Shown here: positions 1 to 9,747 of the stretch, in pieces
Numbering within the stretch: position 1 is the first letter of the stretch
Layout: the number at the start of each line of letters is the position of its first letter
Origin: Vibrio sonorensis
Lineage (GTDB): Bacteria; Pseudomonadota; Gammaproteobacteria; Enterobacterales; Vibrionaceae
Assembly: GCF_001854765.1 (NCBI RefSeq)
Contig: NZ_LJJE01000070.1
Coordinates: 124,001-188,000 of the forward strand
DNA length: 64,000 nucleotides
Direction: 5' to 3'
Position numbers and translations under genes: made by a program
Notes under the pieces: model-generated
The model's database searches: none
What the model was told of the DNA's origin: nothing
Seen by the model: the letters and a program-made list of their open reading frames with translations, nothing else

Positions 1-1
1 T

Positions 2-1999
2 CCTGAGCTAGAAGAAAAAGAACAAGAAGTGATTGTTCGCAGTGCGATCAATCAGTTTGAAGGCTTTATCAAGCTCAATAAGAAGATCCCGCCAGAAGTA
101 TTAACATCACTCAATGGCATCGACGAGGCGGCTCGCCTAGCGGATACCATTGCGGCACACATGCCACTCAAGCTCGACGATAAGCAAAACGTACTTGAAA
201 TACTAGACGTGAGCGAACGACTTGAGTTCCTAATGGGCCAAATGGAATCGGAAATCGATCTGCTGCAAGTTGAAAAGCGCATCCGTGGACGCGTTAAAAA
301 GCAGATGGAAAAATCTCAGCGCGAGTACTACCTGAACGAGCAGATGAAAGCGATTCAGAAAGAACTCGGCGAGATGGACGATGCGCCAGACGAGTTTGAG
401 ACGCTTAAGAAGAAGATTGAAGAGTCGAAAATGCCTCAGGAAGCTCGTGAGAAAACCGAGCAAGAGCTGCAGAAACTTAAGATGATGTCACCTATGTCTG
501 CGGAAGCAACCGTAGTGCGTGGTTACATCGACTGGATGGTTGGTGTTCCTTGGAACAAACGTTCTAAAGTGAAGAAGAACCTAGCCAAAGCAGAAGAGGT
601 TTTGAACGAAGACCACTACGGTCTAGAGCGCGTGAAAGAACGCATTCTTGAATACCTCGCGGTTCAAAATCGTATTAATAAACTGAAAGGCCCGATCCTC
701 TGTCTTGTTGGTCCTCCTGGTGTTGGTAAAACTTCTCTGGGGCGTTCTATTGCTTCTGCAACCGGACGTAAGTACGTACGCATGGCGTTGGGTGGGGTAC
801 GAGATGAAGCGGAAATCCGTGGACATCGCCGCACTTACATCGGTTCCATGCCAGGTAAGCTGATTCAGAAAATGTCGAAAGTTGGTGTTAAGAACCCGCT
901 CTTCCTATTGGATGAGATCGACAAGATGTCTTCTGATATGCGTGGTGACCCGTCGTCGGCACTGTTAGAGGTGTTAGACCCAGAGCAAAACAATGCGTTT
1001 AACGACCACTACCTAGAAGTCGATTACGACCTATCTGATGTAATGTTTGTCGCGACGTCAAACTCAATGAACATTCCAGGCCCATTACTAGACCGTATGG
1101 AAGTGATTCGCCTATCGGGTTACACCGAAGATGAAAAGCTGAATATTGCTAAACGCCACCTTGTTGAGAAGCAAGTGAAACGCAATGGTCTGAAACCGCA
1201 TGAGATTGAAATTGAAGACTCAGCGATTATCGGAATTATCCGTTACTACACACGTGAAGCGGGTGTGCGTAGTCTAGAGCGAGAAATATCAAAACTTTGC
1301 CGCAAAGCAGTGAAGAACATTCTATTGGATAGCGAACTTAAGACGGTCACTATCTCAATGGAAAACCTAAAAGATTACTTAGGTGTTCAACGCCACGACT
1401 ACGGCAAAGCAGACGATAGCAACCGCATTGGTCAAGTGACTGGTTTGGCATGGACCGAAGTTGGTGGTGATCTGCTTACCATTGAAACGGAAGCGATGCC
1501 GGGTAAAGGCAAGCTAACTCAAACCGGTTCTCTTGGCGATGTGATGCAGGAATCGATTCAAGCAGCGATGACGGTTGTGCGTTCTCGTGCAGATAAACTG
1601 GGCATCAATAGCGATTTCTATGAGAAACGCGATATCCATGTGCACGTACCAGAAGGCGCTACGCCTAAAGATGGGCCAAGTGCGGGTATCGCAATGTGTA
1701 CAGCCTTGGTTTCTAGCTTGACAGGTAACCCAGTTAAAGCAGAAGTTGCCATGACAGGTGAAATTACCCTTCGCGGTGAAGTTTTACCTATTGGTGGACT
1801 GAAAGAGAAACTGTTAGCCGCTCACCGCGGTGGTATTAAGACAGTGTTGATTCCTAAAGACAATGAACGCGATTTGGAAGAGATTCCAGATAACGTAATC
1901 GCCGATCTAAAAGTGATTCCAGTTCAATGGATCGACGATGTTCTTAAGGTTGCGCTTGAAAAAGACCCGATAGGTGTTGAATTTGAAGCTGTAAAATAG
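2..1999 (+). CDS. lon: Lon, ATP-dependent serine protease (5' end outside window)
   Basis: Cytoplasmic AAA+ protease that unfolds and degrades damaged proteins and short-lived regulators. The frame is open from base 2, so the gene starts upstream. The visible part is about 665 codons of a family usually near 784. In order it shows the end of the N-terminal substrate domain, a charged coiled coil, an AAA+ module with Walker A GPPGVGKT and Walker B FLLDEIDK, the sensor region [16 protein letters not shown], and a C-terminal protease domain. The catalytic Ser lies in DGPSAG and the catalytic Lys in [10 protein letters not shown], so the Ser-Lys dyad is intact. An intrinsic terminator follows at once and hupB is next, the usual lon-hupB order in enterics and vibrios. 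Identification is very secure. Confidence 0.97.
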   Translation, partial: PELEEKEQEVIVRSAINQFEGFIKLNKKIPPEVLTSLNGIDEAARLADTIAAHMPLKLDDKQNVLEILDVSERLEFLMGQMESEIDLLQVEKRIRGRVKKQMEKSQREYYLNEQMKAIQKELGEMDDAPDEFETLKKKIEESKMPQEAREKTEQELQKLKMMSPMSAEATVVRGYIDWMVGVPWNKRSKVKKNLAKAEEVLNEDHYGLERVKERILEYLAVQNRINKLKGPILCLVGPPGVGKTSLGRSIASATGRKYVRMALGGVRDEAEIRGHRRTYIGSMPGKLIQKMSKVGVKNPLFLLDEIDKMSSDMRGDPSSALLEVLDPEQNNAFNDHYLEVDYDLSDVMFVATSNSMNIPGPLLDRMEVIRLSGYTEDEKLNIAKRHLVEKQVKRNGLKPHEIEIEDSAIIGIIRYYTREAGVRSLEREISKLCRKAVKNILLDSELKTVTISMENLKDYLGVQRHDYGKADDSNRIGQVTGLAWTEVGGDLLTIETEAMPGKGKLTQTGSLGDVMQESIQAAMTVVRSRADKLGINSDFYEKRDIHVHVPEGATPKDGPSAGIAMCTALVSSLTGNPVKAEVAMTGEITLRGEVLPIGGLKEKLLAAHRGGIKTVLIPKDNERDLEEIPDNVIADLKVIPVQWIDDVLKVALEKDPIGVEFEAVK

Positions 2000-2028
2000 T
2001 GATGTGCAGCAAAAATAAGTAAAAGATT

Positions 2029-2068
2029 ACGCTGATTAGCCCAAAAAAGGCTTGTCAGCGTTTTTTTT
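2029..2068 (+). terminator. Intrinsic terminator of lon
   Basis: A stem of about 13 bp with one mismatch (2029-2041 with 2049-2061) encloses an A-rich loop and is followed by eight T (2061-2068). It lies 30 bases after the lon stop codon. Confidence 0.85.
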
Positions 2069-2194
2069 GGGCGCTAACGTTAGCCTCTATAGCTCAAAGC
2101 CTTGTTAGATAACGGTCTGAGCTAGATTTGAAACTAAAATGGAACGAAAGCTGCCGTTAAAAATAATAAGCAGGCAGCAAAAAGGGGAATCACA

Positions 2195-2467
2195 GTGAAT
2201 AAAACTCAATTAGTAGAAAAAATCGCAGACGGTGCAGATCTATCAAAGGCGTCAGCTGGTCGTGCTCTTGACGCATTTATTGAAGCAGTAAGCGGTACAC
2301 TTGAGTCTGGTGACCAAGTGGCTCTAGTTGGCTTCGGTACTTTCAGCGTACGTACTCGTGCAGCTCGTACAGGTCGTAACCCTAAGACTGGCGAAGAGAT
2401 CCAAATCGCTGAAGCTAAAGTACCTTCTTTCAAAGCAGGTAAAGCTCTTAAAGACGCTTGCAACTAA
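2195..2467 (+). CDS. hupB: DNA-binding protein HU-beta
   Basis: Small histone-like nucleoid protein, 90 residues, the usual HU length. It begins [11 protein letters not shown] and carries the HU/IHF signature [18 protein letters not shown] in the beta-arm that inserts into the DNA minor groove. It bends and compacts DNA without sequence preference, as a homodimer or with HU-alpha. A strong AGGGGA ribosome binding site lies about 7 bases before the ATG. The gene stands alone between the lon terminator and its own terminator, so it is probably transcribed from its own promoter. HU-beta is favoured over HU-alpha by the position after lon and the N-terminal sequence. Confidence 0.96.
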   Translation: MNKTQLVEKIADGADLSKASAGRALDAFIEAVSGTLESGDQVALVGFGTFSVRTRAARTGRNPKTGEEIQIAEAKVPSFKAGKALKDACN

Positions 2468-2501
2468 TTTTTACAAGTCGTTTTTAGAACCTTTTGAAAA
2501 T

Positions 2502-2534
2502 ATGCGCATCATACTGATGCGCATTTCTTTTTCT
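2502..2534 (+). terminator. Intrinsic terminator of hupB
   Basis: A perfect 10-bp stem (2502-2511 with 2515-2524) with a 3-base loop is followed by TTCTTTTTCT. Confidence 0.9.
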
Positions 2535-2620
2535 GATATCATCGCGCTATAGAATTTTAGTTATGGTTAATCGCTTCAGTTGGCTGAATGACGATGACCT
2601 ACGTGGAGAGTAGTTTTAGT

Positions 2621-4480
2621 ATGATGGAGCGGCTACGCGAAGGCGTAAACAGCATCGCGGTCAAAATTATTTTAGGCCTAATTATCCTGTCTTTTGTATT
2701 TACAGGTGTGAGTGGTTATATCTTTGGCGGTGCAGGTAATACAGCAGCTAAAGTAGGCAATATTGAGATTGGTCGAGCCGAGTTTGAGCAGGCGTATCAA
2801 AACGAGCGCAACCGCAGACAATCTCAGCTAGGGGATTACTTTGCCAATCTTCTAGGTGACCCTGCATACGTAGAACAGTTTAGAAAGTCTGTGTTAGATC
2901 GTATGATTAACGACGCTCTATTAGAACAGCACGCACAAAGTTTGGGTCTTCGCGTGAGTGATGCTCAAGTGAGAACTCTGATTCTAGAGATGCCAGAATT
3001 CCAAGTAGACGGCAAGTTTGATCAAGACGTCTACCAAGCTACATTGCGCCGTGCGGGCTTCTCTGCAGAAACTTTTGCAGACTACCTACGCCGCGATTTG
3101 GTTCGTAACCAACTGCTTAGTGCAGTACAAGCAAGTGATTTCACTCTACCAGGCGAAGTGGACGCGCAAAGCAAGTTGATTACTCAAACTCGCGACATCC
3201 GTAAGATTGTTTTGCCGCTGCAAGAGTTTGAAGCAAAGGTTGAGTTAAGCGAAGAAGAGATCAACGCCTTCTACCAAGAAAATACCGTGCGCTTCACTCG
3301 CCCTGAGCAAGCTAAAGTTTCCTATATCGAGTTATCTGCGCAGCAGTTGAGAGATGGAATTACCATTTCAGACGAGCAAGCAGAACGCTTCTACCAAGAC
3401 AATATCGCTAAGTACTCAACCGAAGAGCAGCGCAAAGTAAGTCATATCCTTGTACAAGGTGATGACCAAGCACAAGCGCAAGCTATCTTGGATGAACTGA
3501 GTGGCGGCGTAGACTTTGCAGAGCTAGCTCAAGAAAAATCGCAAGATATCGGTAGTGCTGAAGAGGGCGGTTCTCTGGGTTGGATTGAACGCGATGTAAT
3601 GGATCCTGCCTTTGAAGATGCGGCGTTTGCTCTTGAGAAAGTGGGTGATACTACTGGTCTAGTAAAAAGCGAATTTGGTTACCACATTATTAAACTCGAC
3701 GAGTTGAAAGCATCGGTTGCCAAACCTTATGACGAGGTTGCCCAATCAATTAAAGACGAGCTTAAAGATCAGCAAGCGGTTGATAAGTTCTACGAACTGC
3801 AAAACGAACTAGAAACGGTAGCATTTGAGTTCCCAGACTCTCTTGATGACGCTGCTCAAGCCATTGATGGCAAAATTCAACACACGGATTTCATTTCGGA
3901 AGTGGATGCTCCAGCGGTACTTAAGCAACCCGCTGTTTATCAAGCTATCTTAAGCCCAGAAGTAAAAGAAGATGGTCTTAACTCAGAAGTGATCGAAGTC
4001 GCTCCAGAACACGTTATTGTCGTTCGAGTGGAAGAGGTTCGCGATGAAACCGTATTGCCATTAGAAGAAGTTCGCAGCGATGTCGTAGCACAGCTTTCCA
4101 AAGTTAAAGCAGAGCAAACGGCACTGACACTGGCACAAACACTAGTAACAGAGCTTGGCGAAGGCAATAAAACTGAGTTAAATGCACAAAACCTCACTTT
4201 TGGTGAGTTAGAGAAAATTGACCGTGGTTCTCCGTTGGCTGATGTTGTGTTCGCTATGGCTAAGCCGCAAGCAGGCAACCTAGGTTACGCTCAAGCAAAA
4301 GAGTTTAACGGTGATGTTGTGGTCGTGGAGCTAGTGGGCGTTACGGAAACGGTTAACGATCAGTACAAAGCTCAGATAGGTCAGCAGCTAACCATGATTA
4401 ATGCTCAGCTCGACCTAGAAGGTCTAATTGGTGTACTGCGCAACAATACTGAAATTGAGTATTACGTAGTAAGTCAGTAA
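2621..4480 (+). CDS. ppiD: PpiD, membrane-anchored periplasmic folding chaperone
   Basis: Inner-membrane protein whose large periplasmic part assists newly exported proteins near the Sec translocon. It has 619 residues, normal for PpiD. One transmembrane helix lies near residues 15-37 (rich in I, L, V and F). A SurA-like chaperone segment follows, then a parvulin domain around residues 250-350 with the typical VSHILV and GGSLGWIERDVMDPAFE blocks, then a second chaperone-like C-terminal region. The frame is open from an ATG at 2588, but the start at 2621 is preferred: GGAG lies about 12 bases upstream, and MMERLREGVNS is how the family begins. Position after hupB is the conserved lon-hupB-ppiD order. 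Confidence 0.95.
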   Translation: MMERLREGVNSIAVKIILGLIILSFVFTGVSGYIFGGAGNTAAKVGNIEIGRAEFEQAYQNERNRRQSQLGDYFANLLGDPAYVEQFRKSVLDRMINDALLEQHAQSLGLRVSDAQVRTLILEMPEFQVDGKFDQDVYQATLRRAGFSAETFADYLRRDLVRNQLLSAVQASDFTLPGEVDAQSKLITQTRDIRKIVLPLQEFEAKVELSEEEINAFYQENTVRFTRPEQAKVSYIELSAQQLRDGITISDEQAERFYQDNIAKYSTEEQRKVSHILVQGDDQAQAQAILDELSGGVDFAELAQEKSQDIGSAEEGGSLGWIERDVMDPAFEDAAFALEKVGDTTGLVKSEFGYHIIKLDELKASVAKPYDEVAQSIKDELKDQQAVDKFYELQNELETVAFEFPDSLDDAAQAIDGKIQHTDFISEVDAPAVLKQPAVYQAILSPEVKEDGLNSEVIEVAPEHVIVVRVEEVRDETVLPLEEVRSDVVAQLSKVKAEQTALTLAQTLVTELGEGNKTELNAQNLTFGELEKIDRGSPLADVVFAMAKPQAGNLGYAQAKEFNGDVVVVELVGVTETVNDQYKAQIGQQLTMINAQLDLEGLIGVLRNNTEIEYYVVSQ

Positions 4481-4510
4481 ATTGCATTTTATGTAATTGA
4501 TAGTATTGTT

Positions 4511-4538
4511 AAAAAGGGTTGCTTCGGCAGCCCTTTTT
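4511..4538 (+). terminator. Intrinsic terminator of ppiD
   Basis: Stem AAGGGTTGC/GCAGCCCTT with a TTCG loop, flanked by A and T runs. Confidence 0.88.
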
Positions 4539-4618
4539 GTTTTTCGATATTTTGTGTTTCTACGTCATAGCGTCAAGAGCAGACTTATATGGACTTTAAA
4601 CTAAACGAGGAATCAATA

Positions 4619-4909
4619 ATGAAATTACTTCTTGCTCTTGTACTGATACTTATGCCTGTTTTCGCTTTTGCCGAGCAAAGTGCTCAAACCGATCCTAAGC
4701 TAGAAGGCATAGAAATAACGGTTAACGTCAATACAGCATCCGCAGAAGAGCTTGCTGAGCTGTTAAAAGGCGTGGGTACAAAAAAAGCACAAGAGATTGT
4801 TAAGTACAGAGAAGAACACGGGCCTTACAAAGATGCTATCGACCTTCAGAAAGTGAAGGGCATCGGCAGCAAGCTGGTCAGCGATAATCAAGGGAGACTG
4901 AGGTACTAA
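4619..4909 (+). CDS. ComEA-like helix-hairpin-helix protein, exported
   Basis: A 96-residue protein with a clear signal peptide (MKLLLALVLILMPVFAFA, probable cleavage before EQSAQ) followed by one ComEA/HhH domain. The motif VNVNTASAEELAELLKGVGTKKAQ and the second hairpin VKGIGSKLV are diagnostic of DNA-binding helix-hairpin-helix repeats. In vibrios, periplasmic ComEA ratchets transforming DNA through the outer membrane. The ATG at 4619 has GAGG about 8 bases upstream and begins the signal peptide; an upstream in-frame ATG at 4589 would spoil it. It lies between ppiD and cmk. A role in DNA uptake is inferred from the family; vibrios can carry more than one such protein. Confidence 0.85.
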   Translation: MKLLLALVLILMPVFAFAEQSAQTDPKLEGIEITVNVNTASAEELAELLKGVGTKKAQEIVKYREEHGPYKDAIDLQKVKGIGSKLVSDNQGRLRY

Positions 4910-5061
4910 AATCAACCGTGTTTCTGAGCCCGTGATAGGGAGGCCAAAGTCGAGAATCAAACGAAAGTTAAGCTAGCCTCAGAACGCCAATCTCTATATA
5001 ATTCAACGCCGAAAAATGGTCTACCCTAGCGTAGAAAATAAGAATTAATCTGGAGCAGAAC

Positions 5062-5742
5062 ATGTCTTCTAAAACACCAGTTATTACTGTAGATGGCCCT
5101 AGTGGCGCAGGAAAAGGTACCCTATGCATGCTGATTGCAAATCGCTTGGGTTACCAACTGCTCGATTCCGGTGCGATATACAGAGTGTTGGCATTAGCAG
5201 CAATTCACCACGGTGTTGATACAGAGTCAGAAGACGCTTTGGTTCCTTTGGCAACGCATTTAGACGTTCAGTTTATTGCCGAGGGAGACTTAGTCAAAGT
5301 CATTTTAGAAGGCGAGAATGTTTCTACTGAACTGCGCAAAGAAGAGACCGGTACAGCCGCTTCCAAGGTCGCGGCTTTTCCACGCGTAAGAGAAGCGCTT
5401 TTACGCCGTCAACGCGCCTTTGCAGAAGGCAACGGGCTAGTGGCAGACGGCCGCGATATGGGTACGGTTGTGTTCCCAGAAGCGGAAGTAAAAATCTTCC
5501 TCGACGCCAGCGCAGAAGAGAGGGCGAAGCGACGCCTTAAACAGTTGCAACTAAAGGGCATTGATGCTAAATTTGACCACCTTTTGAGCGAGATCCAAGA
5601 CCGAGATCACAGAGATCGTAACCGACCGGTTGCGCCACTGCGTCCGGCAGAGGATGCGCTTTTGCTTGATTCAACAAGTATGTCTATCGACCAAGTTGTT
5701 GAAAAAGCTATGGAATATATCGAATCTAAACTGAAGGGCTAA
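5062..5742 (+). CDS. cmk: Cytidylate kinase
   Basis: Phosphorylates CMP and dCMP with ATP in pyrimidine salvage and in recycling of CMP from RNA and lipid turnover. The 226-residue protein matches the usual bacterial length of 225-230. It has a P-loop [10 protein letters not shown] near residue 10, the CMP-binding DSGAIYR block, [10 protein letters not shown], and the lid segment [10 protein letters not shown]. It starts with ATG 9 bases after GGAG. It sits just before rpsA, the cmk-rpsA order common to gammaproteobacteria, with only the S1 leader between them, so some rpsA transcripts may come through cmk. Confidence 0.97.
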   Translation: MSSKTPVITVDGPSGAGKGTLCMLIANRLGYQLLDSGAIYRVLALAAIHHGVDTESEDALVPLATHLDVQFIAEGDLVKVILEGENVSTELRKEETGTAASKVAAFPRVREALLRRQRAFAEGNGLVADGRDMGTVVFPEAEVKIFLDASAEERAKRRLKQLQLKGIDAKFDHLLSEIQDRDHRDRNRPVAPLRPAEDALLLDSTSMSIDQVVEKAMEYIESKLKG

Positions 5743-5846
5743 GGCCGTTCAGCTCAGGACGTCGGTCGCAAGGATGATGACTGGCGAAGTTAATAACCCC
5801 ATGTGGTAGGACACCCGTGGACGTTTAAATTATTGAAGATTGAATA
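5743..5846 (+). promoter_or_regulatory. rpsA leader with GGA-loop hairpins (S1 autoregulation region)
   Basis: No strong Shine-Dalgarno site precedes the rpsA ATG. Two hairpins can be drawn. The first pairs 5761-5767 with 5779-5785 (7 bp including G-U pairs), with AAGGAT in its loop. The second pairs 5799-5803 and 5805-5807 with 5813-5820, with an AGGAC loop. The same features, apical GGA loops and a weak SD, are known in the E. coli rpsA leader, where S1 itself drives and represses initiation. The structures are read from sequence; autoregulation here is inferred. Confidence 0.65.
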
Positions 5847-7517
5847 ATGACTGAATCTTTTGCTCAACTCTTTGAAGAGTTTCTAAATGAGACTGAATTC
5901 CAACAAGGTACTATCGTTAAAGGTACTGTAGTAGCTATCGAGAACGGTTTCGTTCTTGTAGACGCAGGTCTTAAGTCTGAGTCTGCTATCCCTGCAGAGC
6001 AATTCAAGAACGCTGCTGGCGAACTTGAAGTTGAAGTTGGTTCTGAAGTAGACGTAGCGCTAGACGCTGTTGAAGACGGTTTCGGTGAGACTCAGCTTTC
6101 TCGTGAGAAAGCGAAGCGTCACGAAGCTTGGATCGTACTAGAGAAAGCTTACGAAGAAGCTGAAACTGTTGTTGGTGTTATCAACGGTAAAGTTAAAGGC
6201 GGTTTCACTGTTGAACTAAACGGTATCCGTGCTTTCCTACCTGGTTCACTAGTAGACGTACGTCCTATCCGTGACACAGCTCACCTAGAAAACAAAGAGC
6301 TAGAGTTCAAAGTAATCAAGCTAGACCAGAAGCGTAACAACGTTGTTGTATCTCGTCGTGCAGTTATCGAATCTGAGAGCAGCGTTGAGCGTGATGAGCT
6401 TCTTGAAACACTACAAGAAGGCAGCGAAGTTAAAGGTATCGTTAAGAACCTAACTGACTACGGTGCATTCGTAGATCTAGGTGGTGTTGACGGTCTTCTA
6501 CACATCACTGACATGGCTTGGAAACGCGTTAAGCACCCATCTGAGATCGTAAACGTTGGTGACGAGATCCTAGTTAAAGTTCTTAAGTTTGACCGTGAGC
6601 GCACTCGTGTATCACTAGGTCTTAAGCAGCTAGGTGAAGATCCATGGGTAGCAATCGCTAAGCGTTACCCAGAAGGTCACAAACTGTCTGGCCGTGTTAC
6701 TAACCTAACTGATTACGGCTGCTTCGTTGAAATCGAAGAAGGCGTTGAAGGTCTTGTACACGTTTCTGAAATGGACTGGACTAACAAGAACATCCACCCA
6801 TCTAAAGTTGTTAATGTTGGCGACGAAGTTGAGGTTATGGTTCTTGAAATCGACGAAGAGCGTCGTCGTATTTCTCTAGGCCTGAAACAGTGTAAAGCTA
6901 ACCCATGGCAGCAGTTCGCTGAGCTACAAGCTAAAGGCGACAAAGTTTCTGGTAAGATCAAGTCTATCACTGACTTCGGTATCTTCATCGGTCTTGAAGG
7001 CGGCATCGACGGTCTTGTTCACCTATCTGACATCTCTTGGAACGTTCCAGGTGAAGAAGCAGTACGTGAATACAAGAAAGGCGACGAAATCTCTGCAGTT
7101 GTACTTGCAGTAGACGCTGAGCGTGAGCGTATCTCTCTAGGCGTTAAGCAAATGGAAAATGACCCATTCAATGCTTACGTTGGCGAGAAGAAGAAAGGTG
7201 TACTAGTTAACGGTACTGTTACTGCAGTAGACGCTAAAGGTGCAACTATCGAACTTGAAGAAGGCGTAGAAGGTTACATCCGCGCTTCTGAAGTTTCACG
7301 TGACCGCGTAGAAGACGCTTCTCTAATCCTAAGCGTTGGTGACAGCGTTGAAGCTAAGTTCACTGGTGTAGACCGTAAGAACCGCGTAATCAACCTATCT
7401 ATCAAAGCTAAAGACGAAGCTGAAGAGCAAGAAGCAATGGCTTCACTGAACAAGCAAGAAGACGGCTCGTTCGGTAATGCAATGGCTGACGCTTTCAAAG
7501 CAGCGAAAGGCGAGTAA
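5847..7517 (+). CDS. rpsA: 30S ribosomal protein S1
   Basis: RNA-binding ribosomal protein that captures mRNA 5' regions for translation initiation. It has 556 residues, the E. coli-type length with six S1 OB-fold domains. The first two bind the ribosome and S2. The later four are near-repeats with recurrent [18 protein letters not shown] and TDFGIFIGL strands followed by GLVHLSD-type turns. Codon use is strongly biased toward GGT, GAA, CGT and AAC, as expected for a very highly expressed gene. It ends with a strong terminator. Identification is certain; the lack of a usual ribosome binding site fits S1-dependent control of its own mRNA. Confidence 0.98.
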   Translation: MTESFAQLFEEFLNETEFQQGTIVKGTVVAIENGFVLVDAGLKSESAIPAEQFKNAAGELEVEVGSEVDVALDAVEDGFGETQLSREKAKRHEAWIVLEKAYEEAETVVGVINGKVKGGFTVELNGIRAFLPGSLVDVRPIRDTAHLENKELEFKVIKLDQKRNNVVVSRRAVIESESSVERDELLETLQEGSEVKGIVKNLTDYGAFVDLGGVDGLLHITDMAWKRVKHPSEIVNVGDEILVKVLKFDRERTRVSLGLKQLGEDPWVAIAKRYPEGHKLSGRVTNLTDYGCFVEIEEGVEGLVHVSEMDWTNKNIHPSKVVNVGDEVEVMVLEIDEERRRISLGLKQCKANPWQQFAELQAKGDKVSGKIKSITDFGIFIGLEGGIDGLVHLSDISWNVPGEEAVREYKKGDEISAVVLAVDAERERISLGVKQMENDPFNAYVGEKKKGVLVNGTVTAVDAKGATIELEEGVEGYIRASEVSRDRVEDASLILSVGDSVEAKFTGVDRKNRVINLSIKAKDEAEEQEAMASLNKQEDGSFGNAMADAFKAAKGE

Positions 7518-7533
7518 TCGACCGATTTAGCTG

Positions 7534-7560
7534 AAAAGGAGCCGTAAGGCTCCTTTTTTA
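7534..7560 (+). terminator. Intrinsic terminator of rpsA
   Basis: Stem AAAAGGAGCC/GGCTCCTTTT with a GTAA loop, then a T run. Confidence 0.92.
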
Positions 7561-7726
7561 TTCTGTTCTTTTTTGAGTGGTAATCCCAATTTCGTCAATT
7601 TTTTGTAAAACAGTCACATACAAAATTGAGCAAATTGTTTAATTTGTGTCTAATATTGAAGCAAGTGTTTGTTGGAATTGGTATTACTTACTATAATAAG
7701 TGATAAATTACTCTATGAGGGAAACT

Positions 7727-8008
7727 ATGACTAAGTCAGAACTGATAGAAAGACTCTGCGCTGAGCAAACTCACCTTTCTGCCAAAGAAATAGAAGATGC
7801 TGTAAAAGATATCCTTGAACATATGGCGACCACACTAGAAGGTGGCGACAGAATCGAAATCCGTGGTTTTGGCAGTTTTTCTCTGCACTACCGTGAACCA
7901 AGAACGGGCCGCAACCCAAAAACTGGTGAAAAAGTAGAGTTGGAAGGTAAGTTCGTTCCTCACTTTAAACCGGGCAAGGAATTGCGCGAGCGCGTAAACT
8001 TAGGCTAA
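7727..8008 (+). CDS. ihfB: Integration host factor subunit beta
   Basis: Sequence-specific DNA-bending protein that works as a heterodimer with IhfA in transcription, replication and recombination. It has 93 residues, starts [10 protein letters not shown] and has the IHF/HU arm [22 protein letters not shown]. The ATG at 7727 has GAGGGA about 5 bases upstream; an in-frame GTG at 7700 lacks a comparable site. It follows rpsA after about 200 bases of AT-rich sequence that is likely to hold its own promoter, the rpsA-ihfB-lapA order of E. coli. A terminator follows. Confidence 0.97.
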   Translation: MTKSELIERLCAEQTHLSAKEIEDAVKDILEHMATTLEGGDRIEIRGFGSFSLHYREPRTGRNPKTGEKVELEGKFVPHFKPGKELRERVNLG

Positions 8009-8042
8009 GCCTGAATCTCTATTCTGAACACAACAGAATCTT

Positions 8043-8075
8043 AAAAGCGGCGCACATTTGGTGTGCCGTTTTTTT
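8043..8075 (+). terminator. Intrinsic terminator of ihfB
   Basis: GC-rich imperfect stem around CGGCGCACA/TGTGCCG with an ATTTGG-type loop, then seven T. Confidence 0.8.
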
Positions 8076-8211
8076 ATGCTCAATTGAGGCTGATGCGAAA
8101 GGCGACACCATATTTTGTGGTTACTTGGGTATTATTGAACACTTAACCATGGAGTGTTTAGTGATTTTACTGCATAATCGTAGCGGCAGAGATTTGGGAA
8201 GGTGATGGACT

Positions 8212-8487
8212 ATGAAGATTATTAAAATCGTTATTTTGTTAGCGTTGTTTCTTATTGCATTAGCGCTGGGATCTCAAAACCAAGCAGTGGTGACTTTCAA
8301 CTATTTGATCGCTCAAGGCGATTTCCACCTTTCCACTCTACTTGGCGGCGTATTTGTGACTGGATTTGTGTTGGCATGGCTTATTTTCGGAAGTCTCCAC
8401 TTACAAGCCAAGTTAAAAGTGCGCAAGCTGAACAAACAGCTCAAGCAATCTACTGCGTTGCAGTCTGCATCGGAAACTCGTTCGTAA
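8212..8487 (+). CDS. lapA: LapA, lipopolysaccharide assembly protein A
   Basis: Small inner-membrane protein (91 residues, DUF1049 type) with two transmembrane helices, about residues 2-21 and 41-63, and a basic cytoplasmic tail ending in a short coiled segment. The motif GSQNQAVVTFNYLIAQGDF between the helices is typical of the family. In E. coli LapA acts with LapB in controlling LPS synthesis and LpxC turnover. GAAGGTGATGGACT just before the ATG supplies a ribosome binding site. lapB starts 25 bases after the stop, so the two are probably one operon. Confidence 0.93.
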   Translation: MKIIKIVILLALFLIALALGSQNQAVVTFNYLIAQGDFHLSTLLGGVFVTGFVLAWLIFGSLHLQAKLKVRKLNKQLKQSTALQSASETRS

Positions 8488-8512
8488 TCGATAAAGGCAG
8501 GCTTACCACTCG

Positions 8513-9682
8513 ATGCTAGAAATACTCTTCCTGTTGTTACCGATTGCCGCCGCTTATGGCTGGTATATGGGTAATCGAAGTGCACAACAGGACAAGCAAA
8601 AGCATTCAAACCAGATTTCTCGTCAATATGTGACAGGTCTAAACCTGCTCCTGTCCGATCAATCTGACAAAGCGGTCGATCACTTTATCGAGCTTTTACA
8701 GGTCGACAACGAGACCATCGATACTCATTTAGCCCTGGGTAATCTGTTTCGCTCACGCGGAGAGGTAGACCGAGCGATACGCATTCACCAAAACTTAATA
8801 TCGCGTTCTGGTCTAACCATAGATCAAAAAAATATTGCTCTGCAGCAGCTAGCGAAAGACTACATGGTGTCTGGCTTTTTAGATAGAGCAGAGCGAATTT
8901 TTGAACAACTCGTCGAAGAGCCGGAGCATCGAGAGGCGGCACTTACACAACTGGTTTCGATTTATCAGCAAACTCGTGAATGGGCAAAAGCCATTGAATA
9001 TTCGAATCAATTGGTGAAGCTTGGCAAAAAGCGCATGAAAACCTCTATCGCTCACTTCTGGTGTGAACTAGCGATGGTGGAAAAGGCGGATGGAAACAAC
9101 GGTAAATCCATTCAATATTTTAAGCGAGCTTTGTCTGAGGACACCAAATGCGTTCGCGCCAGTATCGCATTAGGACAGTTGTATCTAGAAGTCGAGAATT
9201 ACCGACAAACCATTCACTATCTAGAAATGGTACTTGAACAAGACAGCGATTTTATCAGTGAAGTCTTACCAATACTGGCCGATTGCTATCATCACCTTGG
9301 CCAAGAAGACGGACTTTTAGAGTTTCTTCGCCAATGTATCGCCGCGAAAGCTGGGGTGTCTGCAGAGCTTATGTTGGCGCAAATGGTTTCTCAGCACGAG
9401 GGCACGGCTTCAGCTCAAGAACTACTGACTCGGCAATTAGTGAAAAACCCGACGATGAAGGGTTTTTATCGCTTAATGGACTACCATTTAGCCGAGGCGG
9501 AAGAAGGCCGAGCGAAAGACAGCTTAGGTACTCTTCAAAGACTGGTAGGTGAACAGTTAAAAGTGAAACCGCATTACCGCTGTCGAAAATGCGGTTTCTC
9601 AACCCACTCTCTTTATTGGCACTGTCCGTCGTGTAAAGGGTGGGGGACCATCAAGCCGATTAGAGGCCTTGATGGCGAATGA
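8513..9682 (+). CDS. lapB: LapB, TPR protein controlling LPS assembly
   Basis: A 389-residue membrane-anchored TPR protein, the same length as E. coli LapB (YciM). An N-terminal transmembrane segment (residues 2-20) anchors it, nine or so tetratricopeptide repeats follow, and a rubredoxin-like metal knuckle closes the C terminus, with paired cysteines in CRKCG and CPSCKGWG. In E. coli LapB links LpxC to the FtsH protease and so limits lipid A synthesis. It is followed by a terminator and pyrF, the conserved lapA-lapB-pyrF order. Identification is secure. Confidence 0.95.
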   Translation: MLEILFLLLPIAAAYGWYMGNRSAQQDKQKHSNQISRQYVTGLNLLLSDQSDKAVDHFIELLQVDNETIDTHLALGNLFRSRGEVDRAIRIHQNLISRSGLTIDQKNIALQQLAKDYMVSGFLDRAERIFEQLVEEPEHREAALTQLVSIYQQTREWAKAIEYSNQLVKLGKKRMKTSIAHFWCELAMVEKADGNNGKSIQYFKRALSEDTKCVRASIALGQLYLEVENYRQTIHYLEMVLEQDSDFISEVLPILADCYHHLGQEDGLLEFLRQCIAAKAGVSAELMLAQMVSQHEGTASAQELLTRQLVKNPTMKGFYRLMDYHLAEAEEGRAKDSLGTLQRLVGEQLKVKPHYRCRKCGFSTHSLYWHCPSCKGWGTIKPIRGLDGE

Positions 9683-9689
9683 TCAATTT

Positions 9690-9727
9690 CAGCTATATCT
9701 AAGCTTTTGAGGTATAGCTGTTTTTTT
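9690..9727 (+). terminator. Terminator-like hairpin between lapB and pyrF
   Basis: Perfect 8-bp stem (9690-9697 with 9713-9720) with a 15-base loop, then seven T. The long loop suggests partial termination, which would let some transcripts reach pyrF 20 bases later. Confidence 0.7.
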
Positions 9728-9747
9728 ATGTTAAGTTAGGAGATGAA

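Noticed and set aside
2206..2463. Open frame on the minus strand opposite hupB
   Set aside because: Shadow of the hupB reading frame with no ribosome binding site and no recognisable product.
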